59,844 nucleotides of DNA from Rhodospirillales bacterium (GCA_028281785.1 JANQJG010000132.1:1-59844); one strand, 5' to 3'. Counted from the first letter of the stretch, positions 18,977-30,956 are shown. Numbers and translations are program-made. The notes: a model not told the origin generated them from the letters alone.

Positions 18977-20935
18977 CTACCCCGACTGCCAAAGGAGATA
19001 CCAGGACACGATGACGACGACCCCCGTGAGCATCGCAAAGGCGTAGTGATAGACGTAACCGGTCTGCAGGCGGGCCGCGCGTCGGGCGATAGTGACGGCG
19101 GTCGCGGCCACCCCGTCCGGCCCCAGGCCGTCGATCAGCGTCCCATCGCCGACCTTCCAGAAGCGGCGCCCGAGATAAAAGGCCGGTCGGACGAACAGCG
19201 CATCGTAAAGCTCGTCGAAATACCATTTGTTCAGAAGGAACCGGTACAGGCCATGGAGACGCTCGGCCAGCAGCCCCGGCAGTGAGGGCACCAGGCCGTA
19301 CATGAGGACGGCCAGCGCGATGCCCACCAATCCCACGCCCAGCGGAAGCCACTTGACCCAAGCCGGGACATGATGGGCATCCTCAAGGGCCGTATGCTCG
19401 GGAAGGATCAGAATGGCGGCTTCCCAGAACTCGGGTGACGCCTCCCCGACGAAGTACGGGTAGGCGAGCATGCCGACGAAGATCGCCCCGATCGCCAGCA
19501 CGATCAGCGGCAGGATCATCACCTTGGGCGATTCGTGAACATGGGCGAGCACCCGGTCATCGGCCCGCGGCGCGCCATGGAAGGTCATGATCAAGAGGCG
19601 CCAGGAATAGAAGGCCGTGAGCAGCGCCGCCCCGATGCCGAGCCAGAACGCATAGGTGCCGACGCCGGTATCGGCGGCGTAGGCGGCCTCAAGCACGATG
19701 TCTTTCGAATAAAAGCCCGAAAATGGCCATACCCCGGCCAGAGCGAGCGACCCGATCCACATCAGAACGTAGGTCACAGGAATCATGCGCCACAGCCCGC
19801 CCATCGACCGCATGTCCTGCTCGTCGGACATGGCATGAATCACCGAGCCCGCGCCCAGGAACAGAAGCGCCTTGAAAAAGGCATGGGTGACCAGATGAAA
19901 GATGCCGGCCGAATAGGCGGACACGCCGCAGGCGAAAAACATGTAGCCGAGCTGTGAGCAGGTCGAATAGGCGATCACCCGCTTTATATCGTTCTGCACG
20001 CAGCCGATCGTGGCCGCGAAAAAGGCCGTCGTCGCGCCGACGATCGTCACCACCATCAGGGCCGTGTCGGAAAACTCGAACAGGGGCGACAGACGGGCCA
20101 CCATGAACACACCGGCGGTGACCATGGTCGCCGCGTGGATGAGGGCGGAGACCGGCGTCGGACCCTCCATGGCGTCGGGCAGCCAGGTATGCAGGCCGAT
20201 CTGCGCCGACTTGCCCATCGCCCCAACAAACAGAAGCAGGCAGATGACGGTCAGCGCGTGGAACTCGCCGCCGAAAACGCCGAGCGTGGTCTGCGCCTGA
20301 TCGCCCGCCGCAGCGAAGATCGTGTCCAAATGGACCGACTGGAACAGGAGGAAGGTGGCGAAAACGCCGAGCGCAAATCCGAAGTCGCCGACGCGATTGA
20401 CAAGAAACGCCTTAATGGCGGCGGCGTTGGCGGACGGTCGCGTATACCAGAAGCCGATCAGCAGATAGGAGGTCAGGCCGACCCCCTCCCAGCCGAAATA
20501 GAGCTGCACCAAGTTGTCCGCCGTCACCAGCATCAGCATGAAGAAGGTGAACAGGCTCAGATAGGCCATGAACCGCGGAATCGACGGGTCGTGGTGCATG
20601 TACCCCACGGAATAGATGTGGATCATCGCGGAAACGACGGTCACCATCAGCACCATGACCGCCGACAACGTGTCCCACTTGAGCGCCCAGGAAACCTCGA
20701 ACGCTCCGGAATCGATCCAGGTCGCGAGATGGACGGTGGTTTCGTTCTTATCCACCACGACGTCGACGAAGACAAATGCCGCGGCGACCGCCGCCAGCAG
20801 CATGGCCCCGCAGGTCACCCACTGCGCGGCCCGATCGATTCGGTTGCCCCGCTCTTTGTCCGCAGGCGCGATAAAGCTGAGCACACCGGCGATGATGGCG
20901 CCCAGCAGGGGCAGGAATACGGCGGCGACGTGCAT
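18977..20935 (-). CDS. nuoL: NADH-quinone oxidoreductase subunit L
   Basis: A 652-residue subunit, the largest antiporter-like protein of complex I. It has the conserved GWEGVGLTSYLLIGFW segment, AQIGLHTWLPDAMEGPTPVSALIHAATMV, and a C-terminal lateral helix followed by a last membrane span. It forms the distal end of the membrane arm. The start MHVAAVFLPLLGA lies nine bases after nuoK. Confidence 0.97.
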   Translation of the reverse strand: MHVAAVFLPLLGAIIAGVLSFIAPADKERGNRIDRAAQWVTCGAMLLAAVAAAFVFVDVVVDKNETTVHLATWIDSGAFEVSWALKWDTLSAVMVLMVTVVSAMIHIYSVGYMHHDPSIPRFMAYLSLFTFFMLMLVTADNLVQLYFGWEGVGLTSYLLIGFWYTRPSANAAAIKAFLVNRVGDFGFALGVFATFLLFQSVHLDTIFAAAGDQAQTTLGVFGGEFHALTVICLLLFVGAMGKSAQIGLHTWLPDAMEGPTPVSALIHAATMVTAGVFMVARLSPLFEFSDTALMVVTIVGATTAFFAATIGCVQNDIKRVIAYSTCSQLGYMFFACGVSAYSAGIFHLVTHAFFKALLFLGAGSVIHAMSDEQDMRSMGGLWRMIPVTYVLMWIGSLALAGVWPFSGFYSKDIVLEAAYAADTGVGTYAFWLGIGAALLTAFYSWRLLIMTFHGAPRADDRVLAHVHESPKVMILPLIVLAIGAIFVGMLAYPYFVGEASPEFWEAAILILPEHTALEDAHHVPAWVKWLPLGVGLVGIALAVLMYGLVPSLPGLLAERLHGLYRFLLNKWYFDELYDALFVRPAFYLGRRFWKVGDGTLIDGLGPDGVAATAVTIARRAARLQTGYVYHYAFAMLTGVVVIVSWYLLWQSG

Positions 20936-20944
20936 CGGCCTGCG

Positions 20945-21256
20945 CTATCCCTTCATCAGGTTGATGTCCTCGACGGCGATACTTCCGCGATTGCGGAAGT
21001 AGACGACGAGGATGGCGAGTCCGATGGCAACTTCGGCCGCGGCCACCGTCAACACGAGCAGAGCGAAGATCTGCCCGACCAGATCATTGAGCTCCACCGA
21101 GAAAGCGACGAGGTTGATATTGACCGCGAGCAGCATGAGTTCGACGGACATCAGAATAACGATGACATTCTTCCGATTGAGGAAGATGCCGAAGATCCCC
21201 AGAGCGAACAGGATAGCGGCGACCGTCAGATAGTGGGAAAGGCCGATCTCCAACAT
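20945..21256 (-). CDS. nuoK: NADH-quinone oxidoreductase subunit K
   Basis: A 103-residue, three-span subunit starting [10 protein letters not shown]. The conserved glutamates of the proton path are visible in [11 protein letters not shown] (first) and AAAEVAIGL (second). The start was chosen by family length; its ATG shares one base with the nuoJ stop (ATGA-type coupling). Confidence 0.97.
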   Translation of the reverse strand: MLEIGLSHYLTVAAILFALGIFGIFLNRKNVIVILMSVELMLLAVNINLVAFSVELNDLVGQIFALLVLTVAAAEVAIGLAILVVYFRNRGSIAVEDINLMKG

Positions 21257-21861
21257 CAGATGCCCTTCCCCGGCTGAACCTTCTTGAGTTCCACCGTATC
21301 CGACGCCCGGCGCCGGACCTGATCCCCGACGCGCTGACGGCGAACCCCCTCCCGCTGGCGATGAGTCAGCACGATGGCGCCGATCATCGCAATCAGCAGG
21401 ATGATCCCCGCCGCCTGGAACAGATAGACGTAATGCGTGTAAATGAGCTCGCCGAGGGCGTGCGTATTGGGAAGTCCGGCCGGTACTGGCGCGGCACCCG
21501 CCGTCGTCGCCTCGGGCGCCAACTGCCAACCGCCGAGAATGACCAGAAGCTCGACCAACAGAATCAGCCCGATCAAGCCGCCGATGGGAAGGTAGCGGAG
21601 GAAGCCCTGGCGCATCTCCGTGAAATTGATGTCCAGCATCATCACAACGAACAGGAACAGCACGGCGACCGCGCCGACATAGACGATCACCAGGATCATG
21701 GCCAGAAACTCGGCGCCAAGCAGGACGAAAAGGCCGGCCGAGTTGAAGAAGGCAAGGATGAGGAACAGCACGGAATGGACCGGGTTCCGAGCGGATATGA
21801 CCATCGCGCCCGCGGCCACGGCCACGAACGCGAATAGATAGAAGGCAATGGCCTCAATCAT
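21256..21861 (-). CDS. nuoJ: NADH-quinone oxidoreductase subunit J
   Basis: A 201-residue, five-span membrane subunit of complex I. The third span with [21 protein letters not shown] contains the conserved pi-bulge region linked to proton coupling. The C-terminal tail is basic and cytoplasmic. The gap to nuoI (84 bases) is the largest inside the nuo run. Confidence 0.96.
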   Translation of the reverse strand: MIEAIAFYLFAFVAVAAGAMVISARNPVHSVLFLILAFFNSAGLFVLLGAEFLAMILVIVYVGAVAVLFLFVVMMLDINFTEMRQGFLRYLPIGGLIGLILLVELLVILGGWQLAPEATTAGAAPVPAGLPNTHALGELIYTHYVYLFQAAGIILLIAMIGAIVLTHRQREGVRRQRVGDQVRRRASDTVELKKVQPGKGI

Positions 21862-21945
21862 TCTCGGCCTGCCCCCCGGTCCCCGCGCTAAGTAAGTCCG
21901 ACGTCCCCGTGTTCAAGTTCGTTGTTTCCCCCCGATCTCATGCCG

Positions 21946-22434
21946 TCAGCGATAGGGCGCGTCGACGGCGAGCCGCTCCGCGATCTCGGTTTCCCATCGT
22001 TCGCCATTCGATAGAAGCTTTTCCTTGTCGTACATTAGCTCTTCTCGGGTCTCCGTGGCGAACTCGAAGTTCGGCCCCTCGACAATCGCATCGACCGGGC
22101 AGGCCTCCTGGCAGAACCCGCAATAAATGCACTTGTGCATATCGATATCGTAGCGGGTCGTTCGCCGGCTCCCATCGGGTCGCGGCTCGGCTTCGATGGT
22201 GATCGCCAGGGCAGGACATACCGCCTCACATAGCTTGCAGGCAATACATCTCTCTTCCCCGTTGGGATAACGGCGCAGCGCGTGCTCGCCCCTGAAACGG
22301 GGACTCAGCGGTCCCTTTTCATAGGGATAATTGACGGTCACCTTGGGTTTGAAGATATAGCGCGCGGTCAAGGCCAAGCCTTCGACCAGCTCGGTCAGGA
22401 AGATGGTCCTTGCGGTGCGATCAATGAAGCTCAT
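21946..22434 (-). CDS. nuoI: NADH-quinone oxidoreductase subunit I
   Basis: A 162-residue ferredoxin-like subunit carrying two [4Fe-4S] clusters (N6a and N6b). Both motifs are complete: [13 protein letters not shown] and [16 protein letters not shown]. It links the peripheral electron-transfer arm to the quinone site. The length is typical of alphaproteobacterial and mitochondrial (TYKY) forms. Confidence 0.97.
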   Translation of the reverse strand: MSFIDRTARTIFLTELVEGLALTARYIFKPKVTVNYPYEKGPLSPRFRGEHALRRYPNGEERCIACKLCEAVCPALAITIEAEPRPDGSRRTTRYDIDMHKCIYCGFCQEACPVDAIVEGPNFEFATETREELMYDKEKLLSNGERWETEIAERLAVDAPYR

Positions 22435-22450
22435 CTCGGCTCACTTTCGC

Positions 22451-23497
22451 TCAGGGCGCCGCCGGTGTCAGATCGAAGGCCACCAGAACCCCGGAAACCA
22501 GGGCAACGGCGCCAAGGGAGATGGGCAAAAACACCTTCCAACCCAACCGCATCAACTGATCATAGCGGTACCGGGGAAAGGTCGCCCGCACCCAGATGAA
22601 GACAAACAGGCAGAACGCGATCTTGAACGCGAACCAGATCGGACCCGGGATCCAGTTGAACGGGGCGATGTCGACGGGCGGAAGCCAGCCCCCAAGAAAC
22701 AGAACCGTGGTCATCGCCGACATCAGGATCATGTTGGCGTACTCGCCGAGGAAGAACAGGGCGAACGGCATCGCCGAGTACTCGACGTTGTAGCCGGTGA
22801 CGAGTTCGGCCTCGGCCTCCGGCAGGTCGAACGGATGGCGGTTGGTCTCGGCCAGGGTCGAGACAAAGAAGATCACCGCCATCGGCAGCAGCGGAATGAC
22901 GAACCACATGTTCTTCTGGGCCATCACGATATCGCTCAAATTGAGCGACCCGACGCAGAGCAGCACCGTGATGATCACGAATCCCATGGAAACTTCGTAG
23001 GAGACCATCTGCGCCGCCGAACGCAGCCCGCCGAGAAAGGCATAGCGCGAATTGCTCGCCCAGCCCGACATCACGATGCCGTAGACACCCATCGACGAGA
23101 TGGCGAACAAAAACAGGATGCCCACGTTAATGTCGGCGAGCACCAGCCCCGGCCCGAACGGTATGACGGCCCAGGCGATCAGGGCGAGGAAGAAGGTCAG
23201 GCAAGGCGCGATGATGAAAACAGCGCGGTTGGCGCCGGTCGGGACGATGGTCTCCTTCAAGAAAAGCTTGAGGCCGTCGGCGAGCGGCTGCAGCAGGCCG
23301 AACGGACCGACCACGTTGGGGCCACGCCGCAGCTGTATTGCCCCGATGACCTTGCGCTCGGCGTAGACCAGATAGGGAACCGCCACCATGACGATCGTCA
23401 CGATCACGACAATCTGGAGAAGTATCCAGATCGTCGGCCAGACATAGGCGTCGAGGAAGGGGCCGCGCCAGAGATACTGTAGGACGATGTCAGGCAT
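22451..23497 (-). CDS. nuoH: NADH-quinone oxidoreductase subunit H
   Basis: A 348-residue, eight-span subunit (ND1 homologue) at the junction of the arms, forming part of the quinone chamber. Conserved parts include [17 protein letters not shown] after the first span, the [17 protein letters not shown] loop with conserved acidic residues, and the C-terminal [13 protein letters not shown]. Its start overlaps the nuoG stop by eight bases. Confidence 0.97.
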   Translation of the reverse strand: MPDIVLQYLWRGPFLDAYVWPTIWILLQIVVIVTIVMVAVPYLVYAERKVIGAIQLRRGPNVVGPFGLLQPLADGLKLFLKETIVPTGANRAVFIIAPCLTFFLALIAWAVIPFGPGLVLADINVGILFLFAISSMGVYGIVMSGWASNSRYAFLGGLRSAAQMVSYEVSMGFVIITVLLCVGSLNLSDIVMAQKNMWFVIPLLPMAVIFFVSTLAETNRHPFDLPEAEAELVTGYNVEYSAMPFALFFLGEYANMILMSAMTTVLFLGGWLPPVDIAPFNWIPGPIWFAFKIAFCLFVFIWVRATFPRYRYDQLMRLGWKVFLPISLGAVALVSGVLVAFDLTPAAP

Positions 23498-25559
23498 CGG
23501 TTCCGGTTTTTTTCAAATCCTGGTTGAGGAAGGTCTCCGAACACCGGGCCATTGTATTCGACGCGCGGCAGATCGGGTCGGTCATATAGAAGTTGGTGTC
23601 TGGCAATGTCAGAGGCATGCCATCCGGCTTGCCGGCGCGACCAAAGGGTCCCCAGGGCACCGGCTGCACCACGTCGATTTCCGAAAACACGGGGTTGACC
23701 TCAAGCATGCGCGCCCTCAGCTCCTCGAGGGTGTTGAAGGGCAACGCCATGCCAAGCACCTCCGACAAAGCACGCGGGATCTTCCAATCCTCACGCGCCT
23801 CGCCCGGTGGGTAGACGGAGAGCCTGCCGCGCTGCACACGGCCCTCGGTATTGACATAGGTCGCGTTCTTTTCGGTGTAGGCGGCGCCCGGAAGCACCAC
23901 GTCGGCACGGCGGGCGCCAGCATCCCCATGATGCCCCTGATAGATCACGAACGCACTGCCGAGCCGCGACATGTCGATCTCATCCGCGCCCAGGAGGTAG
24001 ACGACCTCGATATCGCCGCCGGAGGCGCCATCGAGAATGCCATGGAGATCCCGGCCCCTGTCGCCCGGCAGGAACCCGAGATCCATGCCCCCGACACGCG
24101 CCGCGGCGGTGTGAAGCACGTTGAAGCCGTTCCAACCGGCGGCCTCATCCAGCATGCCGTACTTTTCCGCGATGTCGCGGGCCAAGCCGAGAAGAATGTC
24201 GCCGTCAGGCCGAACGAGCGCCGCCATGCCGAGGATCAGCATCGGCCGTTCGGCCTTGTCTAAAACCTTCGAGAACTCATGCGTTCCGCTGGCGAGATCG
24301 AGCAACACCGAGGTGTCGTCGCCCAGATTTCGGTGCGGATAGGTCAAATCACATTCCGGACCGACGACGCCGACCGGGAACCGCCCTGCCCTGCTTCGTT
24401 TTAGGATTCGGGCATTCAGCACGGCGGCTTCCACGCGTGGATTGCTGCCGATGATGAGGCAGGCGTCCGTCTCTTCGATCCCGGCGATCGTGGTGTTGAA
24501 CAGGTAGGCCGCGCGACGCGCGCCATCGAGGCGGGCGCCGTCCTGACGACAGTCGAGATGGGGCGAGCCCAGCGTGGTCATCAGCTCCTTGAGGGCCAGC
24601 ATCGCCTCGCAGTCGACGAGGTCCCCGGCGATGGCCGCGATCCGATCACCCGAGGTTCCCTTGATCCGCTCGGCAATGGCGGTAAACGCCTCGGCCCAGC
24701 TCACCGGCTGCAGCCGGCCCTCGCGGCGCAGATACGGGCGGTCGAGCCGACGCCGCTTGAGGCCGTCATAGGCGAAGCGCGTTTTGTCGGAGATCCACTC
24801 CTCGTTCACCTCTTCATTCAGGCGCGGAAGAACGCGCATGACCTCGGGACCCCGGCTGTCAACCCGAATGCTGCTGCCGACGGCGTCGAGCACATCAACC
24901 GATTCGGTATGGCCGAGTTCCCAGGAGCGGGCCGTGAAGGCATAGGGCGCCGAAGTCAGGGCGCCAACCGGGCAGAGATCGATCATATTGCCCGAGAGTT
25001 CCGAACTCAGCGCCTTCTCCACATAGGTCCCGACCTCCATGTTCTCGCCGCGTCCGGTCGCGCCCAGTTCTGGAACGCCGGCCACCTCGGTCGCGAAGCG
25101 GATGCAGCGGGTGCAGTGAATGCAGCGCGTCATGAAGGTCTTGATGAGCGGGCCGAAGTCTTTCTCCGCCACCGCACGCTTGTTCTCCTGGAAACGGCTG
25201 CGGTCGAAACCATAGGCCATCGCCTGGTCCTGGAGATCGCATTCGCCACCCTGGTCGCAGATCGGACAATCCAAGGGGTGGTTGATGAGCAGAAACTCCA
25301 TCACCCCATGACGCATCTTCTGAACCGCCGGCGTGTTGGTGCGAATAACCATGCCTTCGGCCACCGGCATGGCGCAGGAGGCGATCGGTTTGGGCGACCG
25401 CTCCATCTCGACCAGACACATGCGGCAATTGCCGGCGATGGAGAGGCGCTCATGGAAGCAGAAATGGGGAATTTCAATCCCGAGCTGCTGGCAAGCCTGC
25501 AGGACGGTCAGTCCCGGTTCCACCTCGACTTGCTGGCCATCGATGGTGAGCTTAGGCAT
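23490..25559 (-). CDS. nuoG: NADH-quinone oxidoreductase subunit G
   Basis: A 689-residue iron-sulfur subunit (75-kDa homologue). The N-terminal [2Fe-2S] domain has [15 protein letters not shown]; next come the His/Cys-ligated cluster region [15 protein letters not shown] and [10 protein letters not shown], then a molybdopterin-oxidoreductase-like domain without cofactor function. The length matches the shorter alphaproteobacterial/mitochondrial type, not the 900-residue E. coli form. It passes electrons from NuoF/E to NuoI/B. Confidence 0.97.
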   Translation of the reverse strand: MPKLTIDGQQVEVEPGLTVLQACQQLGIEIPHFCFHERLSIAGNCRMCLVEMERSPKPIASCAMPVAEGMVIRTNTPAVQKMRHGVMEFLLINHPLDCPICDQGGECDLQDQAMAYGFDRSRFQENKRAVAEKDFGPLIKTFMTRCIHCTRCIRFATEVAGVPELGATGRGENMEVGTYVEKALSSELSGNMIDLCPVGALTSAPYAFTARSWELGHTESVDVLDAVGSSIRVDSRGPEVMRVLPRLNEEVNEEWISDKTRFAYDGLKRRRLDRPYLRREGRLQPVSWAEAFTAIAERIKGTSGDRIAAIAGDLVDCEAMLALKELMTTLGSPHLDCRQDGARLDGARRAAYLFNTTIAGIEETDACLIIGSNPRVEAAVLNARILKRSRAGRFPVGVVGPECDLTYPHRNLGDDTSVLLDLASGTHEFSKVLDKAERPMLILGMAALVRPDGDILLGLARDIAEKYGMLDEAAGWNGFNVLHTAAARVGGMDLGFLPGDRGRDLHGILDGASGGDIEVVYLLGADEIDMSRLGSAFVIYQGHHGDAGARRADVVLPGAAYTEKNATYVNTEGRVQRGRLSVYPPGEAREDWKIPRALSEVLGMALPFNTLEELRARMLEVNPVFSEIDVVQPVPWGPFGRAGKPDGMPLTLPDTNFYMTDPICRASNTMARCSETFLNQDLKKTGTDA

Positions 25560-25570
25560 GGTCCTTCACC

Positions 25571-26860
25571 CTAGGCAGCCCGGGTCTGCGCCGATTGGTA
25601 TTCGGCGATACGCTGTTCCATTTCCGGCCGGAAATGCCGGATCAGGCCCTGAATGGGCCATGCCGCGGCATCGCCCAGGGCGCAGATCGTGTGCCCCTCG
25701 ACCTGCCGCGTCACCTCGTTCAGGACGTCGATCTCCTCGACCGACGCGTTGCCGCGCGCCATGCGTTCCATCACGCGCCACATCCAGCCCGCGCCCTCTC
25801 GACATGGCGTGCATTGGCCGCAGCTCTCATGCTTGTAAAACTTGGACAACCGCGTGATCGCACGAATGATGTCGGTCGACTTGTCCATCACGATCACGGC
25901 GGCCGTGCCGAGCCCCGACTTTACCTCCTGGAGGGAATCGAAGTCCATGCGCACGGTGTCGCAGATATCCTTCGGAATCACGGGTACCGACGAGCCGCCG
26001 GGGATGACGGCCAGCAGATTGTCCCACCCTCCGCGGACGCCGCCGGCGTGAGTCTCAAGCAGCTGCCGCAAGGGGATCCCCATCTCCTCCTCGACGGTGC
26101 AGGGGTTGTTCACATGGCCGGAGATGCAGAAAAGCTTCGTCCCCGTGTTGTTGGGACGTCCGAGCCCGGCAAACCACTTGGCGCCGCGCCGCAGGATCGC
26201 GGGCACCGCCGCGATCGTCTCGACATTGTTGACCGTCGTCGGACAGCCGTAAAGGCCGACATTGGCGGGAAACGGAGGCTTCAGGCGAGGCTGGCCCTTC
26301 TTTCCCTCCAGGCTCTCGATAAGGGCACTTTCCTCGCCGCAGATATACGCACCCATGCCCCGGTGCACATGAATGTCGAACGCGCAGCCCGTGCCGCAGG
26401 CGTCCGAACCGATAAGCCCCGCCTCATAAGCCTCGTCGACGGCGCGCTGGAGAATCTCGCATTCCCGATAGAACTCGCCACGGATGTAAATGTAGGCGAC
26501 GTGCGCGCCTATCCCGAAGCCGCTCAGCAAGCATCCTTCGACGAGCTTGTGCGGCTCGGCGCGCATGATCTCGCGGTCCTTGCACGTCCCGGGTTCGCCC
26601 TCGTCGGCGTTGACGACGAGGTAGTGGGGGCGAGGCCCTTCCTCCTTGGGCATGAAGGACCACTTCATTCCCGCCGAGAACCCAGCCCCCCCGCGTCCGC
26701 GAAGTCCCGACGCCTTGACCTCGTTGATGATCCACTCGCGCCCCTTGGCAACGAGTTCCTTGGTCCCCGACCAATCGCCCCGAGCTCGGGCACCCTTCAA
26801 CCCGACGTCACCAAAGCCGTAGAGGTTATTGAAAACGCGATCCTTGTCGCTCAACATCAC
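25571..26860 (-). CDS. nuoF: NADH-quinone oxidoreductase subunit F
   Basis: A 429-residue NADH-binding subunit (51-kDa homologue). It has the glycine-rich [15 protein letters not shown] for [23 protein letters not shown] for FMN, the quinone-like SLBB domain, and the C-terminal [4Fe-4S] ligands in [12 protein letters not shown]. This is where NADH is oxidised. Its ATG overlaps the nuoE stop by four bases. Confidence 0.98.
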   Translation of the reverse strand: MMLSDKDRVFNNLYGFGDVGLKGARARGDWSGTKELVAKGREWIINEVKASGLRGRGGAGFSAGMKWSFMPKEEGPRPHYLVVNADEGEPGTCKDREIMRAEPHKLVEGCLLSGFGIGAHVAYIYIRGEFYRECEILQRAVDEAYEAGLIGSDACGTGCAFDIHVHRGMGAYICGEESALIESLEGKKGQPRLKPPFPANVGLYGCPTTVNNVETIAAVPAILRRGAKWFAGLGRPNNTGTKLFCISGHVNNPCTVEEEMGIPLRQLLETHAGGVRGGWDNLLAVIPGGSSVPVIPKDICDTVRMDFDSLQEVKSGLGTAAVIVMDKSTDIIRAITRLSKFYKHESCGQCTPCREGAGWMWRVMERMARGNASVEEIDVLNEVTRQVEGHTICALGDAAAWPIQGLIRHFRPEMEQRIAEYQSAQTRAA

Positions 26861-27501
26861 TCGGCATCCGATCCCGTACCGTGGTCCCGCTCCCGGTTGT
26901 CGTCGGCCCCGTCAGTCAAGAGGGTCGTCAGCCCGCCCAGCGGCTCGCAGCCCTTGCGGCCATTCTGCGGACCCGGAGCCGGGCGTTGCCCCGCTTTGAG
27001 CGTCAGCAGAATCGACTCCGTACTCGCCTCGTCCAGATCCTCATAGTAATCGTCGTCAATCTGCATCATGGGCGCGTTCACGCAAGCGCCGAGGCATTCG
27101 GCCTCCGACAGCGTGAACAGACCGTCCTCGGTCGTCTCACCCAGACCGATCCCCAGCGTCTTTCGGCAGGCGGCGACGACCACATCGGACCCCCGCAGCC
27201 AACATGGCAGATTGGTGCAGACCTGGATGTGGTGCTTCCCGATCGGCTTCAGGTTGAACATGGTGTAGAAGGTCGCGACCTCGTAAACGCGGATCGAGGG
27301 CATGTCGAGAAGCTCGGCCGTGTATTCGAGCGCGGCCTGCGGCAGCCAGCCCCCATTCTGCCGCTGAGCGAGATCGAGCACGGGTAGCACCGCGCTGGCC
27401 TCACAGCCCTTCGGATACTTGCCGATGATCGCTCGGGCCTTCTCAAGATTCTCCGCCGTGAACTGGAAGCTCTCCGGCGCATCCATGGTCTGAACGCTCA
27501 T
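26857..27501 (-). CDS. nuoE: NADH-quinone oxidoreductase subunit E
   Basis: A 214-residue thioredoxin-like [2Fe-2S] subunit (24-kDa homologue). The four cluster cysteines are in [10 protein letters not shown] and [10 protein letters not shown]. The last 45 residues form a low-complexity tail ([19 protein letters not shown] then acidic residues) that is common in Alphaproteobacteria. It pairs with NuoF in the NADH-oxidising module. Confidence 0.97.
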   Translation of the reverse strand: MSVQTMDAPESFQFTAENLEKARAIIGKYPKGCEASAVLPVLDLAQRQNGGWLPQAALEYTAELLDMPSIRVYEVATFYTMFNLKPIGKHHIQVCTNLPCWLRGSDVVVAACRKTLGIGLGETTEDGLFTLSEAECLGACVNAPMMQIDDDYYEDLDEASTESILLTLKAGQRPAPGPQNGRKGCEPLGGLTTLLTDGADDNRERDHGTGSDAE

Positions 27502-28676
27502 CGGTCGACCTCACCGAACACAATGTCGAGGGACCCCAGATTGGCGACCACGTCGGCCAGCATGTGTCCCCGGCTCAGCAGGTCCATGGTCTGCAGATGC
27601 GCATAGCCGGGGGCCCGAATCTTGCATCGGTACGGCTTGTTGGTGCCATCGGAAACAATATAGACGCCGAACTCGCCCTTCGGCGCCTCGACCGCCGTGT
27701 AGGTCTCGCCGGGCGGCACGTGATACCCCTCGGTATACAGCTTGAAGTAGTGGATCAGGGATTCCATCGACCGCTTCATGTCGGCCCGGCTGGGAGGCGC
27801 GATCTTGTGGTCGTTGACCTTTACCGGTCCTTCGGGGAGCATTTCAATCGCTTGGCGGAGAATCTTCACGCTCTCCCGCATCTCAAATACCCGCACGAGA
27901 TATCGATCATAGCAATCCCCGTGTTTGCCCACGGGAATGTCGAACTCATACGCCTCATAGCCGTCATAAGGCTGTGATTTTCTGAGGTCCCAGGCCAAGC
28001 CTGTCGCCCTGAGATTGGGCCCGCTCCACCCCCAGTCCAACGCCTGTTCCTGCGAAATGATCCCGATATCGACGGTCCTCTGCTTGAAGATGCGGTTCTC
28101 CGTAAGCAGGGTCTCCATGTCGTCGATGAAGGACGGAAACTGCTCGGCCCACTCAAAGATGTCCTCCGCCAATCCGGGCGGCATGTCGAAGGCGACGCCG
28201 CCAGGGCGGAAATACCCCATATGGAGCCGGGCGCCCGAAACCCGCTCGCAGAATTCCATCAGCCGCTCGCGCTGCTCGAAGCCCCAGAGCATCGGCGTCA
28301 TGGCCCCGACATCCATGGCGTTCGCAGCGATGGTGAAGATGTGATTGAGCAGGCGGCCGATTTCCGCATAGAGCACGCGAATGGCCTGCGCCCGCGGCGG
28401 CGCCTCGATCCCCAGCAGCTTCTCGACGGCCAGGGCGAACGCGTGCTCTTGATTCTGAGGCGAGACATAGTCGAGACGGTCGAAATACGGAACCGCCTGC
28501 AGATAGGTCTTGTATTCGATAAGCTTCTCCGTGCCGCGGTGAAGCAGACCGATATGAGGGTCGGCGCGCTCGATCACCTCTCCGTCCATCTCCAGCACCA
28601 GCCGGAGGACACCATGGGCTGACGGGTGCTGAGGCCCGAAATTCATCGTCAGGTTCTTGATTTCCATTTCGGCCAT
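27498..28676 (-). CDS. nuoD: NADH-quinone oxidoreductase subunit D
   Basis: A 392-residue subunit (49-kDa homologue), related to hydrogenase large subunits but without the NiFe-binding cysteines. The family start [19 protein letters not shown] contains the quinone-site His. The conserved [24 protein letters not shown] ends the protein. With NuoB it forms the quinone-reduction site. It abuts nuoC with no gap. Confidence 0.98.
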   Translation of the reverse strand: MAEMEIKNLTMNFGPQHPSAHGVLRLVLEMDGEVIERADPHIGLLHRGTEKLIEYKTYLQAVPYFDRLDYVSPQNQEHAFALAVEKLLGIEAPPRAQAIRVLYAEIGRLLNHIFTIAANAMDVGAMTPMLWGFEQRERLMEFCERVSGARLHMGYFRPGGVAFDMPPGLAEDIFEWAEQFPSFIDDMETLLTENRIFKQRTVDIGIISQEQALDWGWSGPNLRATGLAWDLRKSQPYDGYEAYEFDIPVGKHGDCYDRYLVRVFEMRESVKILRQAIEMLPEGPVKVNDHKIAPPSRADMKRSMESLIHYFKLYTEGYHVPPGETYTAVEAPKGEFGVYIVSDGTNKPYRCKIRAPGYAHLQTMDLLSRGHMLADVVANLGSLDIVFGEVDR

Positions 28677-29324
28677 CTATTCCTTCCCCGGCCTCTTGCC
28701 TTCATCGGGTTCGGCCTTTTCGTCGCCGGGGAGGACGGACTGCACCCCCTCCCAGGGCGAGAGGAAATCAAAATGGCGAAACTCCTGGGTCAGCTTCACC
28801 GGCTCGTAGACGACCCTTTTCTGCTCATCGTCGTAACGGACCTCGACATGCCCCGTCAGCGGGAAATCCTTACGCAGAGGATGCCCTTCGAAGCCGTAGT
28901 CCGTCATGATCCGCCGCAGATCCGGATGATCCGAAAAGTAGATGCCGAACAGATCCCATGCCTCACGCTCCCACCAGTTGGCGGAGCTGAAAACGCCCGT
29001 CACCGATGGGACGGGGGTGTATTCATCCGTTGTTACCCTGATTCGGACCCTGAAGTTTTGAGACAGGCTCAAGAGATTGTAGACGACCTCGAACCGTTCC
29101 TCCCGATCCGGATGGTCGACGCCGCAGACGTCCATCAACTGCTTGAACTGAAAGTTGACGTCGTCACGGAGGAAGGTGAGGACCTTGACGATGGAGGGCC
29201 GCGCGACGTCGAGCATAAGCTCGCCTAACCGTACTTCGACGTGGAGCACTTCCTTGGGCAGCAAACTGGCGATCTGCTCACCAAGCTCCCGCAGCGCATT
29301 TGTCGTTTCTTCGCTTGGAATCAT
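28677..29324 (-). CDS. nuoC: NADH-quinone oxidoreductase subunit C
   Basis: A 215-residue subunit (30-kDa homologue) with signature [22 protein letters not shown] and the [19 protein letters not shown] segment. It is a separate gene, not a nuoCD fusion as in E. coli. I take ATG 29324 ([17 protein letters not shown]); 34 further codons are open upstream but overlap the end of nuoB and show no similarity. Confidence 0.96.
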   Translation of the reverse strand: MIPSEETTNALRELGEQIASLLPKEVLHVEVRLGELMLDVARPSIVKVLTFLRDDVNFQFKQLMDVCGVDHPDREERFEVVYNLLSLSQNFRVRIRVTTDEYTPVPSVTGVFSSANWWEREAWDLFGIYFSDHPDLRRIMTDYGFEGHPLRKDFPLTGHVEVRYDDEQKRVVYEPVKLTQEFRHFDFLSPWEGVQSVLPGDEKAEPDEGKRPGKE

Positions 29325-29341
29325 CGTCCTGTCAGAGCGCC

Positions 29342-29896
29342 CTAGCGCCACAGCGTTCCCGTCCGGCGTATCTTCTTCTGAAGTTGCAGAATCCCGTACA
29401 AAAGCGCCTCTGCCGTCGGCGGACATCCGGGTACGTAGATATCGACCGGAACGACCCGGTCACACCCACGGACCACCGAATAGGAATAGTGATAGTATCC
29501 TCCGCCGTTGGCGCAGGATCCCATCGAGATCACCCATCTCGGTTCCGCCATCTGGTCATAGACCTTGCGGAAGGCCGGCGCCATCTTGTTGGTAAGAGTT
29601 CCCGCCACGATAATAACGTCCGATTGCCTTGGGCTTGGCCGAGGCACAACGCCAAATCGGTCGAGATCGTACCGGCTGACATATGTGTGCATCATTTCGA
29701 CGGCACAGCACGCCAGACCGAACGTCATCGGCCACAGCGATCCCGTCCGCGCCCAGTTTACCAGCTTGTCGAGCTGAGCAACGACGAAGCCCTTTTCCGA
29801 GAGCTCGCCGGTAACGCTCTCAAGTACGGCGTCCTGTTCAGGCCCTGGCGGGAGCGGCCGCGTACTAGATGCGCCGGCCTCGGTCTTCAATCCCAT
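29342..29896 (-). CDS. nuoB: NADH-quinone oxidoreductase subunit B
   Basis: A 184-residue subunit (PSST homologue) carrying cluster N2, the last iron-sulfur cluster before quinone. The ligands are the tandem C63-C64 in [11 protein letters not shown]128 in MGSCANGG and C158 in PGCPP. I chose ATG 29896 because GGGAG lies seven bases upstream and the N terminus MGLKTEAGA fits the family; this start overlaps the nuoA end by ten bases. An in-frame ATG at 29917 is possible. Confidence 0.96.
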   Translation of the reverse strand: MGLKTEAGASSTRPLPPGPEQDAVLESVTGELSEKGFVVAQLDKLVNWARTGSLWPMTFGLACCAVEMMHTYVSRYDLDRFGVVPRPSPRQSDVIIVAGTLTNKMAPAFRKVYDQMAEPRWVISMGSCANGGGYYHYSYSVVRGCDRVVPVDIYVPGCPPTAEALLYGILQLQKKIRRTGTLWR

Positions 29897-30252
29897 TCGA
29901 GGGCTCCCTTCTTCCACTCATAGACGAAACCTATGGTGAGTATCGCCAAAAAGACCATCATCGACCAAAAACCAAAGACGCCGATTTGTCCAAGGCTGAC
30001 GGCCCAAGGAAACAGGAAGGCGACCTCCAAATCAAAAATGATGAAAAGGATAGCCACGAGATAGAAGCGCACGTCAAACTGGCCGCGGGAATGCTCGAAA
30101 GCCTCAAAACCACATTCATACGCCGACGTTTTTGCGGTGTCCGGAGTCTGTCTAACCACTACCCATGATACGCCAACAGCCGCTCCAGAGATCACGGCGG
30201 CAACCGCGATGAAAATCAGAATCGGCAAATATTCGGCCAGCATCGACTCCAT
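29887..30252 (-). CDS. nuoA: NADH-quinone oxidoreductase subunit A
   Basis: A 121-residue, three-span membrane subunit, first gene of the nuo operon. The loop [39 protein letters not shown] holds the conserved Cys and acidic residues of the ND3-type loop near the quinone site. The 237 bases upstream, to tRNA-Asp, must contain the operon promoter; I could not identify convincing hexamers there and see no gene. Confidence 0.96.
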   Translation of the reverse strand: MESMLAEYLPILIFIAVAAVISGAAVGVSWVVVRQTPDTAKTSAYECGFEAFEHSRGQFDVRFYLVAILFIIFDLEVAFLFPWAVSLGQIGVFGFWSMMVFLAILTIGFVYEWKKGALEWD

Positions 30253-30489
30253 GACAAACCTAACCGCTATGCCTCAAGACTCGCAGTTGTCCTGCGCGGA
30301 TCTCTACCCCAAGGAGGTTTCGAGCCGCCCCCAGGCTCACGCAGTCCCCTTGGGACCCGCGCTAAAGGGTTGGATGAGTGCGGCCACACGGAGCCGCGCG
30401 AACACCTGATGGCCTGTCTGGCCTGATCGTGCCCAATATGTTGGGGTCTGGGCAAAACCATTCAAGAGATGCGTGGTAAGTCGAATGAG

Positions 30490-30566
<77 letters not shown>

Positions 30567-30749
30567 AGAGTGCTTCTTCAGCTGCGACAGGAGTTTGGCT
30601 GAAATAATCCAGGGTCACAGGAGAGTCAAGCGCTCCCAGGGCCGCTGGCCCTGGCGATCTCGTTTTCCCGCAAGGTACGTCGCCCAATAGCATTTCCCTT
30701 ATACCTTGACGCGTACGCAACCCGAGAAATTCGCAAACCCGCCGCGAGA

Positions 30750-30825
30750 TGGTGGGCGGTGACGGGATCGAACCGCCGACCTTTCGGGTGTAAACCGAAT
30801 GCTCTCCCAGCTGAGCTAACCGCCC
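30750..30825 (-). tRNA. tRNA-Val (TAC)
   Basis: A complete 76-nt cloverleaf on the minus strand. The 5' end is GGGCGGTTAGCTC, the anticodon loop TTTACAC sits between TTCGG and CCGAA (anticodon TAC), the T loop is TTCGATC and ACCA ends the molecule. Confidence 0.97.
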
Positions 30826-30892
30826 GCCACGCAGTGAGCCTCAGTATATCGCTTTCAAGCCGGCAATTCGACGCATGTGACCACCCGGTCGA

Positions 30893-30937
30893 CAAAAACG
30901 GCAACGCCGGCCGGGAACCCGCACCAGCCGGCGTTGC
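30893..30937 (-). terminator. Rho-independent terminator of hup
   Basis: On the minus strand an 11-base-pair stem, GCAACGCCGGC with its complement, is followed after CG by five T (30894-30898). It begins 20 bases after the hup stop codon. Confidence 0.9.
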
Positions 30938-30956
30938 TCATTCCGGTAACCGCGAT

